Assembly (NCBI GenBank): GCA_020722245.1
Contig: DYLE01000094.1
Span: 1 to 9,330, forward strand
DNA length: 9,330 nucleotides
DNA from: Desulfonema limicola
Lineage (GTDB): Bacteria > Desulfobacterota > Desulfobacteria > Desulfobacterales > Desulfosalsimonadaceae
Reading direction: 5' to 3'
The notes under the pieces are model-generated. The model saw only the letters and a list, made by a program, of their open reading frames with translations, was not told where the DNA came from and did no database searches. Shown in pieces: positions 1 through 7,240 of the stretch (the stretch's first letter is position 1; every line of letters starts with the position of its first letter). The position numbers were made by a program, and so were the translations under genes.

Positions 1-1
1 G

Positions 2-484
2 GTGGCCGCCAATACCGGTCTCCCCACCGGAGAGGGCCGCATCCGGGAGGCCTTTTTAATGTGGCGCAGATTCTCCATCGAGGTTGCAGATTTTGACGTG
101 GCCGCCATTGTCGCCATGGGCTGTAAAAAGCCGCTGGCGCCTGAGGCGGCGGCCGCCTATAACGCGCCTTTTCCGGATGACGCCTATAAGGAGGGGGCCC
201 GGATTTTCCCCTCCCTGGTGCCGATCACACCCGACGACCCTGCGGCCTCAGCCAACCAGGCCGCCTGGAAGGTTCTGGAAAAGTGGGAAAAGCCCTTTCT
301 GACCGCCTTCAGCGACGGCGATCCCATTACCCGGGGAGGGGAGCGCGTTTTTCAGGAACGGGTGCCGGGCGCCCGCGGCCGGCCGCATCCCACCATTCAG
401 GGGGCCGGGCATTTTTTGCAGGAAGACTGCGGCGAGGCGTTTGCCAGCACCGTGGTGGAGTTTATCAGGGCAAACCCGGTTTAA
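2..484 (+). CDS. Haloalkane dehalogenase (HLD-I-like alpha/beta hydrolase), 3' part only
   Basis: This is the C-terminal 160 residues of an alpha/beta-hydrolase; the reading frame is open to the window edge, so the 5' part lies outside. The family hydrolyses carbon-halogen bonds to an alcohol plus halide (EC 3.8.1.5) in the cytoplasm. Seen here are the family stretch ANTGLPTG at the start, a cap region with W21 and the run YNAPFPDDAYKEGAR (53-67), the late acid region FSDGDPIT (D107 is the probable triad Asp), and the catalytic His in GAGHFLQED (H137). The Asp-His spacing of about 30 fits the DhlA-type HLD-I subfamily. The nucleophile Asp and the oxyanion region lie in the missing part of the expected ~300 residues, so dehalogenase rather than epoxide hydrolase rests on overall resemblance. 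The sulfatase starts 33 bp downstream with no terminator seen between, so they may be co-transcribed. Confidence 0.8.
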   Translation: MAANTGLPTGEGRIREAFLMWRRFSIEVADFDVAAIVAMGCKKPLAPEAAAAYNAPFPDDAYKEGARIFPSLVPITPDDPAASANQAAWKVLEKWEKPFLTAFSDGDPITRGGERVFQERVPGARGRPHPTIQGAGHFLQEDCGEAFASTVVEFIRANPV

Positions 485-517
485 GGGGCGACTGTTTTTT
501 TGAAAGGTCTTTAAAAA

Positions 518-1897
518 ATGACTGAAAAAACGATGACGCGGCGGGAGGCGCTTCGAATCCTGGCCATGGCCTCCATGGCCGCCGGTACGGCGGGGGTTTT
601 CCCCCAAGCGGTGTTTGCCGCCCGCCAAAAAATAGAGCGGCCCAACATTATTTTTATTCTCGCCGATGATCACCGCGCCGATCATCTCGGATGTACGGGG
701 CATCCTTTTTTAAAGACCCCGCGCCTGGACCGCCTGGCCTCCCAGGGGATTTTGTTTGAAAACGCCTTTGTCACCACCTCCCTGTGCAGCCCCAGCCGGG
801 CCAGTTTTTTAACCGGCCAGTACGCCCACACCCACGGGGTCAAGAACAACCTGACGCCGTGGCAAGATGAGAACGTCACCTTTCTGGAGCGTCTCAAAAC
901 GGTTGCTTACGACACCGCCTTTATCGGCAAATGGCATATGCCGGGACGGCTTCCCCGGCTTCGGGGGGTGGATGAATTCGTGACCTTCACGGTTCGAGGG
1001 GGGCAGGGCCGGTATTACGACTGCCCCCTGATCGTCAACGGCAAACCGACGCCCCCCGGCAGGCCCTATATCACCGATGAGCTTTTTGACCGCGCCCTGG
1101 CGTTTCTGGCAAAGCCCCGGAAAAACCCGTTCTGCCTGTATCTGTCGTTAAAGGCGGCGCATCATGACTGGCGCCCGCCCAAAGACCTGAGCGGTCTGTA
1201 CAAGAATGAAAAGCTTCCCCTGGCCCCGGAAGCCGACACCTGGGTCACCATGACCAACGGCGGCATGTGGGCCGGCACGGCCGGGCCGCTGCAGTATCAT
1301 TACCGAAACTACTGCCGGGTGATCACCTCGGTGGACCGGCAGATGGGCCGGCTGCTTGATTTTATGGATCAGCAGGATCTGACCCGCAACACGGTTCTGA
1401 TCTACAGCGGGGACAACGGCTATTTCTGGGGCGAGCACCGGTTGATCGACAAGCGATGGGCCTACGAGGAGGCCATACGGGTGCCGTTTATTGTCCGGGC
1501 TCCCGGCCTGATCAGAGATCCGGGCCGCCGGGCGGATCAGATGGTGCTAAACATCGACCTGGCCCCCACCCTGCTGGAGGCCGCCGGCCTTAAGCCCGAT
1601 CCGGCCATGGAAGGCCGCAGCCTCCTGCCGGTTTTGAAAAATCCGCAAGCCCGCGGCCGGGAGGCCTGGCTCTATGAATACTTTACGGATTTTCCGTATA
1701 ACACACCGGGCATGTATGCGGTGCGCACTCGGGACCATATTTACATCGAATATGAAAGCCGCCGGCCGCCCGAGCTCTATGATCTGAAGGCCGACCCCAG
1801 GCAGAAGAAAAACCTTGTGGGGAGTGTTTCCGCAAAGGAACTTGAGCGTTTTCGCCGAATGCTTTCCCATTTGAAGCCGAAGGGAGGGGTAAAATGA
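518..1897 (+). CDS. Exported type I sulfatase (Cys-type formylglycine-dependent arylsulfatase family)
   Basis: 459 residues that hydrolyse a sulfate ester; the natural substrate cannot be told from sequence. An N-terminal signal (about 1-34) has a twin-arginine-like start (TRREALRIL), a hydrophobic Ala/Met stretch and a probable cleavage site near VFA-A (34-35), so the mature enzyme should act outside the cytoplasmic membrane. Metal ligands D50-D51 lie in ILADDHRADHLG. The maturation motif CSPSR has C90 as the residue converted to formylglycine. K138 and H140 (GKWH), H215-H216, D299-N300 (SGDNG) and K312 (DKRWAYEE) complete the expected active site, and the C-terminal LYDLKADP block is typical. 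Nothing essential appears missing and the length is normal. The chosen ATG has AAAGG about 10 nt upstream; an ATG at codon 6 would still keep the RR motif. The Cys-type motif needs a maturase, and an anSME gene lies 1.1 kb downstream. The stop overlaps the next start (ATGA). Confidence 0.93.
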   Translation: MTEKTMTRREALRILAMASMAAGTAGVFPQAVFAARQKIERPNIIFILADDHRADHLGCTGHPFLKTPRLDRLASQGILFENAFVTTSLCSPSRASFLTGQYAHTHGVKNNLTPWQDENVTFLERLKTVAYDTAFIGKWHMPGRLPRLRGVDEFVTFTVRGGQGRYYDCPLIVNGKPTPPGRPYITDELFDRALAFLAKPRKNPFCLYLSLKAAHHDWRPPKDLSGLYKNEKLPLAPEADTWVTMTNGGMWAGTAGPLQYHYRNYCRVITSVDRQMGRLLDFMDQQDLTRNTVLIYSGDNGYFWGEHRLIDKRWAYEEAIRVPFIVRAPGLIRDPGRRADQMVLNIDLAPTLLEAAGLKPDPAMEGRSLLPVLKNPQARGREAWLYEYFTDFPYNTPGMYAVRTRDHIYIEYESRRPPELYDLKADPRQKKNLVGSVSAKELERFRRMLSHLKPKGGVK

Positions 1898-2466
1898 CCG
1901 ATGAACGGATAAACCCGGTGCAAACCAACACCCGGGCGCCGGTCTGGGTTTCCGCGGGTTTTGTTTTGCTGCTCATGGTCGCCGGAAAGATCGTCTACAA
2001 CCTCCCCTGGCCGGACCTGGCCCCGGCCCTTCATCAGCCGGTCACTTTTATTTCAGCCGTGGTCCTGAACGCGGCCATTGTGTTCGGACCTTCTTTGATC
2101 TATCCCATGGGCCGTTTTTCCGGCGCCCGAAAGGGCGTCTGTATCACCGCGTCCCTGTTGACCCCGGCGGCCTGGAACATCTGGGAGATCCTGAGGGTTT
2201 CAGCCTTTTTCAGCCCGGGAGAGTCCCTGTATTACGGCTTGAATTCCCTTTTTCTGGGCGCTCTCGCTTTTGGGGTTTTCCAGATGGGGGTGTGGGAGGC
2301 GATTTACCGGATACGCTCGAACAACCGGAAGCAAAAGCCCCGGCTGTTGGGGCCGGTTCTGGCCGCTTCTGCAGGCCTGGCGTTGGTGTGTGTGTTTATC
2401 GTCTGGGCTTTAGGACAGCCCTGGTTTTATCTGTATGGGAGGGTATATAAGGCGATTTTTTACTGA
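1894..2466 (+). CDS. Multi-pass membrane protein of unknown function
   Basis: 190 residues that I do not recognise as a named family. The start codon overlaps the sulfatase stop (ATGA), so translational coupling is likely and the two products are probably needed together. By eye there are about five hydrophobic segments: roughly 16-36, 50-71, 80-100, 112-137 and 151-173. A basic stretch (RIRSNNRKQKPR, 139-150) lies between the last two and is probably cytosolic. The tail after the last segment is short and aromatic. No signal peptidase site, catalytic motif or metal ligand cluster stands out. Possible roles are an inner-membrane partner of the exported sulfatase or of its substrate or product transport, but this comes from position only. 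It is followed by the palindrome-filled gap, so it is likely the last gene of this transcription unit. Confidence 0.8.
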   Translation: MTDERINPVQTNTRAPVWVSAGFVLLLMVAGKIVYNLPWPDLAPALHQPVTFISAVVLNAAIVFGPSLIYPMGRFSGARKGVCITASLLTPAAWNIWEILRVSAFFSPGESLYYGLNSLFLGALAFGVFQMGVWEAIYRIRSNNRKQKPRLLGPVLAASAGLALVCVFIVWALGQPWFYLYGRVYKAIFY

Positions 2467-2471
2467 TGGGG

Positions 2472-2760
2472 ATGGCTTCGTAAAAAGCTATTTATCCCGC
2501 TTTGAGGTATCTTTGCGTAAGGAAGTTTCGTCGGCGGGTATCGTTTTACGGGCTTTCAAATCATCAATCCGCTCGCTCCATGCGCGTTTTGCCGGCCGGG
2601 GCGCTTGATCCGTTGAATTTCTCAAACTCGGGCTTCGCCCTCAAACAGTGAGAAATTCTAGACACGGATCAAGCCCCCCGTCTTTTTCAGCAACCCGCGC
2701 AACCTCGCTCGCGGACAGATGATTTGCGACGCCTTGATTTTGAGCTATTTACCGTTTTAT
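2472..2760. repeat. Palindromic intergenic element A (nested inverted repeats)
   Basis: This stretch has no credible gene and folds back on itself in layers. The central hairpin is GGGC-TTC-GCCC (2630-2640). Around it pair AATTTCTCA (2616-2624) with TGAGAAATT (2649-2657), GCTTGATCCG (2603-2612) with CGGATCAAGC (2665-2674), and CAAATCATC (2557-2565) with GATGATTTG (2718-2726), each arm flanked by further imperfect matches. The outer ends are related too: GTAAAAAGCT near 2480 matches, inverted, AGCTATTTAC at 2743-2752. The left 36 bp (2479-2514) recur at 9223-9258 with 33 of 36 identical. A non-autonomous MITE-like or REP-like element is the likely reading; a strong transcript hairpin or terminator is an alternative role. 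No transposase gene or clear target-site duplication was seen. Confidence 0.7.
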
Positions 2761-2768
2761 TAAGACTC

Positions 2769-2955
2769 ATGAAGTCGAAAAAGTCAGCTGTGAGCGAGAT
2801 TGAGGCTTTCGAGGAAATAAGCGGTTTGTAATGAATGCGTTAAAAATTGCAAGCTGTTTGAGGCGCTTGCGCCGAGTTCTTGCAATTTAGCATTCAATGC
2901 AAATCGCGCCTCGAAAGACTCACAAAGCGAACAGTTTGACTTTTTAGGGCTTCAT
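2769..2955. repeat. Palindromic intergenic element B (long imperfect inverted repeat)
   Basis: A second, separate palindrome starting 9 bp after element A. The ends ATGAAGTCGAAAAAGTCA (2769-2786) and GACTTTTTAGGGCTTCAT (2938-2955) are near-inverse copies. Inside, CTTTCGAGG (2806-2814) pairs with CCTCGAAAG (2909-2917), AAATTGCAAG (2844-2853) pairs with CTTGCAATTT (2879-2888), and the centre is a tight hairpin GGCGC-TT-GCGCC (2862-2873). The arms span about 187 bp with mismatched bulges between the paired blocks, so a transcript through it could form a long cruciform-like stem. It ends 19 bp before the start of the anaerobic sulfatase-maturase gene. The outer end resembles the end of element A (ATGGCTTCGTAAAAAG at 2472-2487), suggesting a related repeat family. 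Confidence 0.7.
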
Positions 2956-2974
2956 TACAACTGCTTCTGGCAAG

Positions 2975-4090
2975 ATGGTCATGAACCTGCTCATCAAGCC
3001 CGCATCCTACCTTTGCAACCTGGATTGCAGCTATTGTTTTTACAAGGCCACGGCCAAGATGTATGCCGACCCCCAGCCCATGATGAGCCCGGCGACCGCG
3101 GAAACCATGATCGCCAGGGCTTTTGCCCTCGGGGATGAGTTTAATTCGTTTTGCTGGCAGGGCGGAGAGCCCACCCTCATGGGCATCGATTTTTACCGGC
3201 GGGCGCTTGACATGCAGGCCAGGCTTGCCGCGCCCGGCCAGGTTTTTCAAAACTCGATTCAAACCAACGGGGTGCTGATCGACGAGAACTGGGCCGGATT
3301 TTGTGCTGACAATCACATCCTGCTGGGTCTGAGCCTTGACGGCCCCCAGGAGATTCATGACCGAAACCGGGTCGATCGCAAGGGGCAGGGCTCCTATGCG
3401 GCGGTGATGAGGGCCGCAGAAACCCTGTCGCGGGCCGGTGCGGCGTTTAACATCCTGACCCTGCTGACCTCGGACAATGTCACCCAGCCCCAGACCCTGT
3501 ATGAGTTTTTTTTAAACCAGGGCTTTACCCACCTTCAGTTTATTCCCTGCACGGATGTGGACCCGAAAACCGGCAGACCTTTGGCCCGGGCGGTCTCGGC
3601 CGAGGCCCTGGGCAATTTCTACATTCAGCTTTTCGACCTCTGGCTCAAAAACGGCTTTCCCCATGTGTCCATCCGCCTGTTTGAGGATATCCTGCTTTTT
3701 ATGCTCGACGGGGTGCGCGCCTCCTGTTTTTGGCTGCCAGTCTGCGATTCCTATCTGGTGGTGGAGCACAACGGGGATGTTTATCCCTGCGATTTTTACG
3801 TGGACCCGGCCCATCTTCTGGGCAACATTCACAAGGACAAATTCGAAGATCTGATAAACTCACCCAAACGAATCGCGTTTGCACGGGCCAAGGCAAAATG
3901 GCCGGAAATCTGCCGAAAATGCCGGTTTGCGGATTTTTGTCAAGCGGACTGCCCCCGTTACCGGATCGCCGGCAAAAGCATGCTGTGCCGGGCCTGGATC
4001 ATGCTGTTTGAGCACATTGAAGCCCATCCGGTGAATATCCGAACAAAGGCCTTAGAAGCCCGCCGCCGGTATCAGGAGGCGGCGGGATAG
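2975..4090 (+). CDS. Anaerobic sulfatase-maturating enzyme (anSME), radical SAM/SPASM
   Basis: 371 residues, normal for the family. The enzyme oxidises the active-site Cys or Ser of a sulfatase to C-alpha-formylglycine in the cytoplasm, using S-adenosylmethionine and [4Fe-4S] clusters. LLIKPASYLCNLDCSYCFY holds the radical SAM cluster motif CxxxCxxC (C14, C18, C21). WQGGEPTL is the SAM-contacting region. The C-terminal part has the SPASM cysteines, including VYPCDFYV, whose Asp matches the proposed catalytic base of the clostridial anSME, and the CRKCRFADFCQADCPR stretch. It is the obvious activator of the CSPSR-type sulfatase at 518-1897, though separated from it by two palindromic repeats. 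No clear Shine-Dalgarno precedes the ATG, and the frame upstream to the TAG at 2945 has no other start; ATG at 2981 is the only close alternative. Symbols such as aslB or chuR are used for homologues, so none is assigned. Confidence 0.92.
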   Translation: MVMNLLIKPASYLCNLDCSYCFYKATAKMYADPQPMMSPATAETMIARAFALGDEFNSFCWQGGEPTLMGIDFYRRALDMQARLAAPGQVFQNSIQTNGVLIDENWAGFCADNHILLGLSLDGPQEIHDRNRVDRKGQGSYAAVMRAAETLSRAGAAFNILTLLTSDNVTQPQTLYEFFLNQGFTHLQFIPCTDVDPKTGRPLARAVSAEALGNFYIQLFDLWLKNGFPHVSIRLFEDILLFMLDGVRASCFWLPVCDSYLVVEHNGDVYPCDFYVDPAHLLGNIHKDKFEDLINSPKRIAFARAKAKWPEICRKCRFADFCQADCPRYRIAGKSMLCRAWIMLFEHIEAHPVNIRTKALEARRRYQEAAG

Positions 4091-4120
4091 GAGCTTGGTG
4101 AAACCCGCCTTTATTTTTTA
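4081..4120 (+). terminator. Probable Rho-independent terminator after the anSME gene
   Basis: GGCGGG (4081-4086) pairs perfectly with CCCGCC (4104-4109) and is followed directly by the T-rich run TTTATTTTTTA. The loop is long (17 nt) and the left arm overlaps the last codons of the anSME gene, so it may be weak. It would separate the maturase from the metallo-beta-lactamase gene. Confidence 0.5.
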
Positions 4121-4158
4121 GAAACGGTGGGAGGATTGCTGAAAAAAAGGAGGAGACC

Positions 4159-5886
4159 ATGGGAAAGACGATTCGGTTTGCAGGGTTTTTGCTGGTGATA
4201 GGGATTTTTCTGTTCGCCTGCCGGAACCAAGCTGAAAGGGCTTCCTTTGAAAACATCCGCACGCCCGAGGAGCTTAAAAACCACAGCCAGGAGTTTAAAA
4301 AACGGGTGGAGACCGTAACCGACGGGGTGCACGTGGCCATCGGTTTCGGCCTGGCCAATTCCGTGCTGCTCGAAGGCGATGACGGGGTGATTGTGGTGGA
4401 TACCTTAGAATCGGTTGAAACCGCATCCGAGGTGCGCCGGGCGTTTTTAAAGATCACCAAAAAACCGGTCCGGGCGGTGATCTTGACCCATAACCATGCG
4501 GACCATGTGTTCGGTGCCTCTGTTTTCGCCGATGATCCATCGATTCCGGTTTACGCCCACGAGACCACCAGCAGCCATATCGACCGGATTGTCAGTGTTC
4601 TTCGGCCGATCATCACTGTTCGCAGCATGCGGATGTTCGGCACATATTTAGATGATGAGGCCATTGTCAACGCCGGCATCGGCCTCAGGCTCAACATCCA
4701 TGAGAACAGCACCGTGGGGATTGTCCGGCCCAGTCGCACCTTTTCGAGCGAGCTGGTCGATACCGTCTGCGGAATCCGGTTTCACCTGATCCATTTGCCG
4801 GGTGAGACCGATGACCAGGTCTGCGTCTGGCTTCCGGACAAAAAAGTGCTGATCGCAGCGGACAATATCTATAAAAGCTTTCCCAACCTCTACACCATTC
4901 GAGGGACACGGTACCGGGGCCTCACCCAGTGGATAAACAGCCTGGAGCGGATGCGGGATCTCGGCGCCGAGCATCTGGTGCCCTGCCATACCGGCCCGGT
5001 TTCAGGGGCCGAGAAGATTCGGCGGCTTCTCACCGATTACCGGGACGCCATCGCCTTTGTCCATGACCAGACCATTCGGGGAATGAACCTGGGGCTGACG
5101 CCCGACGAACTGGCGCAGACCGTCAGGCTGCCGGCGCACCTTGCGGCATCCCCCTACCTTCAGGAGTTTTACGGCAGCGTGGAATGGTCCGTGCGGGCGG
5201 TGTATAACGGCAACCTCGGCTGGTTCGACGGCAACCCCACCCACCTGTTCCCCCTGCCGCCCAAGGCCCGCGCTCAAAAAACCGCCGACCTTGCTGGAGG
5301 AGAGGACCGGCTGCTTGACTTCGCGCGCAATGCTTTAAATGACGGCGATTTTCAATGGGTGCTGGAGCTCACCGATCACCTGCTTTGTTTAAATCCGGAA
5401 AACAAAGAGGCCGTCGCCCTTCGGGTGAAGGCCTTGACCGCCCTGGGGGAACGCCAGGGTAATGCCAACGCCCGGCATTACTACCTCACTTGCGCGGCCG
5501 AGCTGGGGCAGGGGCTTGAAATCCGGCGCCAGGGCAGGCCCACCCCGGAGACGGTTCACAGCCTGCCCCTGTCCCGTTTTTTCTCGTCCCTGGCGGTGAA
5601 CCTGGATGCGGAAAAAAGCGCGGAGCTTGTGCAGACGGTCTGTTTTGTCTTTCCCGACAGCCATGAGGCCTATACCGTGCATATTCGAAAAGGGGTCGCG
5701 GAGATGGTCCCGGGAAAAGCCGAGCACGCGGACATCACGGCCACGGTGGACTCGCGGGTGTTCAAGGAGATGCTGGCCGAGCTTCGGGACCCTCTGGCCA
5801 CCATCGCCACGGAGTTTAAGATCACCGGCGGCAGGGTTGCTTTCTTAAAGTTTATGGCGCTTTTTAGTCCGGCCTATGAGGTGTGA
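4159..5886 (+). CDS. Alkylsulfatase-like metallo-beta-lactamase lipoprotein (SdsA1/YjcS family relative)
   Basis: 575 residues. A lipoprotein signal is clear: hydrophobic 7-20 then lipobox LFAC with C21, so the protein is probably membrane-anchored outside the cytoplasm. The metallo-beta-lactamase fold (about 45-280) has THNHADH (H111, H113, D115, H116), PGETDDQ (E216 at the usual His position), D235 in AADN and H277 in PCHTGPV. The stretch YGSVEWSVRAVYNG and then GWFDGNPTHLFPLPP (338-368) is characteristic of the alkylsulfatase dimerisation domain. The C-terminal ~110 residues resemble the SCP2-like lipid-binding domain of SdsA1. Related enzymes hydrolyse long-chain alkyl sulfates to alcohol plus sulfate without formylglycine, so this would not need the adjacent maturase. 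The metal ligands differ from classical SdsA1, so the substrate is uncertain. The start is fixed by AAGGAGG 5-6 nt before the ATG. Its last 42 bp overlap the convergent radical SAM gene. Confidence 0.85.
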   Translation: MGKTIRFAGFLLVIGIFLFACRNQAERASFENIRTPEELKNHSQEFKKRVETVTDGVHVAIGFGLANSVLLEGDDGVIVVDTLESVETASEVRRAFLKITKKPVRAVILTHNHADHVFGASVFADDPSIPVYAHETTSSHIDRIVSVLRPIITVRSMRMFGTYLDDEAIVNAGIGLRLNIHENSTVGIVRPSRTFSSELVDTVCGIRFHLIHLPGETDDQVCVWLPDKKVLIAADNIYKSFPNLYTIRGTRYRGLTQWINSLERMRDLGAEHLVPCHTGPVSGAEKIRRLLTDYRDAIAFVHDQTIRGMNLGLTPDELAQTVRLPAHLAASPYLQEFYGSVEWSVRAVYNGNLGWFDGNPTHLFPLPPKARAQKTADLAGGEDRLLDFARNALNDGDFQWVLELTDHLLCLNPENKEAVALRVKALTALGERQGNANARHYYLTCAAELGQGLEIRRQGRPTPETVHSLPLSRFFSSLAVNLDAEKSAELVQTVCFVFPDSHEAYTVHIRKGVAEMVPGKAEHADITATVDSRVFKEMLAELRDPLATIATEFKITGGRVAFLKFMALFSPAYEV

Positions 5887-7224
5887 CTCCGAGGCGATCA
5901 TTTCTTTGAGCCGCGTGAGGATGCTCCAGTCAAACCCGAAGGAGGCGCAGGGCATGATCGCGTTGTTGGTGAACACCGGGTCGGATTCCAGGTCATAGGG
6001 GGAGGCCGCCTTTGCCGCGGTCCAAAGAGCGGTGTGCGGAATCGGGCTGTAGTAGGCCAGGACCGGGGTGATTCCGGTTCTTTTCACCGCGGCGATGGAG
6101 GAAACGATGGAGTCGAGCGACTGCCCGGGAAGCCCCACAAGCAGGTAGGCCCCGATCTGCTTTTTTTGAAAACCCGCCTCAAGCAGGCAGGACGCGGCCT
6201 TGAGAAATTCTTCCTGTTTGACCTTCCGGTCAATGCGGCGGTTTTCAAACTCAAAGGTCTCAAGCCCCAGGCGTAAGGTTTTGACCCCGGCTTGAAACAT
6301 CAGACTGGCGATCTCTTTGGTGATCTTGCGAATGTGCACTGCGTTGGGCGTATGCAGGCGGACCCGCATGCCGGAGGCGATGATCCGTTCAAACAGCGGG
6401 ATCGCATGCGCCTCGGCGTCCACCAGCAGGGCGTCATCGTAAAAGGCGAACTCCGTTACCCCGTAGGTTTCATGCCAGAACCGCATCTCCTTCACCACCG
6501 CGGCCGGGTCCCGGCGCATCCGGTTCGGGTTCAAAAAAGGCGAGGCGCAGTAGGCGCAGGTAAACGGGCATCCCTTGGAGGTGAGCAGCGGGATATACCC
6601 GATTCTGCGCCCCAGGTCGAACGCCGGGTAAGGGTAGGTGTTCAGGTCATCGGGGTCAAACCGCAGATCCCTGTAAAACCCGGTCATCTCGCCCACAAGG
6701 CCTAAAAGGTTCTCCTCTGCCGGGCCGGAAAACACCCGGTTTGCGCCGGAAAGGGACACGGCATGATCGTGGCATAGGGTGGCGTAAATCCCGCCGAGGA
6801 TAATCGGCGCGTGGGGGTAGACCCGGCGAACCGCCTGAATGGTCTCAAAGGCCCCCGGATACCAGTAGGTCATCAGACAGGTGATCAGGATCAGGTCCGG
6901 CGGACCCGCAGCCCGCAGGTCCTCATCAAACCATTGGGGAAGGATGCCGTAACGGCAGTAGCGCCGCTTTAAGGCTTCCAGTCCCCTGGGCGCAGGAATG
7001 CGGGTTTTCAGATACGGCCCCCGCCCGTTTTTGGCCAGGGGGTCTTTTGGTTTGGCATGGGGATGAAACCGGTCCAGGCAGTCGATGTAGGAGACCCGAA
7101 ACCCGTGCATCCGCAGGATCGCGGCAAGCTGAAGCAGCCCCAGGGGCTTGGCCCAGAAATCATAGGCGGCGAAATCGTAAATCCATGGGTTGATCAAGAG
7201 GATATGTGGGGCTTCGGTTGTCAC
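5845..7224 (-). CDS. B12-binding-type radical SAM protein of unknown substrate
   Basis: 459 residues from a GTG start at 7224. The frame is open further upstream to 7395, but that part lies over the ahbB gene, is low-complexity and looks like a shadow; the homologous-looking sequence begins at HILLINPW. The N-terminal ~170 residues resemble a cobalamin-binding Rossmann domain (PLGLLQLAAILRMHGFRVSYID, then ILGGIYATL); no DxHxxG motif is seen, as in many members. The radical SAM motif is KGCPFTCAYCASPF (C219, C223, C226), followed by typical FYDDALLVD and LGLETF stretches and GAYLLVGLPGQ. The family includes methyltransferases and tetrapyrrole-ring enzymes such as BchE; the reaction here is not deducible. 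It starts 17 nt after the ahbB stop, so the two are very probably co-transcribed. An AAGGGTGA spaced about 16 nt from the GTG is a weak ribosome site. The 3' end overlaps the opposing gene by 42 bp. Confidence 0.85.
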   Translation of the reverse strand: MTTEAPHILLINPWIYDFAAYDFWAKPLGLLQLAAILRMHGFRVSYIDCLDRFHPHAKPKDPLAKNGRGPYLKTRIPAPRGLEALKRRYCRYGILPQWFDEDLRAAGPPDLILITCLMTYWYPGAFETIQAVRRVYPHAPIILGGIYATLCHDHAVSLSGANRVFSGPAEENLLGLVGEMTGFYRDLRFDPDDLNTYPYPAFDLGRRIGYIPLLTSKGCPFTCAYCASPFLNPNRMRRDPAAVVKEMRFWHETYGVTEFAFYDDALLVDAEAHAIPLFERIIASGMRVRLHTPNAVHIRKITKEIASLMFQAGVKTLRLGLETFEFENRRIDRKVKQEEFLKAASCLLEAGFQKKQIGAYLLVGLPGQSLDSIVSSIAAVKRTGITPVLAYYSPIPHTALWTAAKAASPYDLESDPVFTNNAIMPCASFGFDWSILTRLKEMIASESHLIGRTKKRHKL

Positions 7225-7240
7225 GGGAGGGGTCTGCGAT

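Noticed and set aside
2467..2974. Attachment site or CRISPR-like array in the long gap
   Set aside because: The repeats are inverted and nested, not regularly spaced direct repeats; no integrase, cas gene or tRNA end is present.
2894..3358. Minus-strand open frame of 154 codons
   Set aside because: It is antisense to the radical SAM cluster region of the maturase and extends into palindrome B.
3999..4460. Minus-strand open frame of 153 codons
   Set aside because: It crosses the end of the maturase gene, the terminator and the start of the metallo-beta-lactamase gene; the Ser/Thr/Pro-rich translation looks like a shadow.
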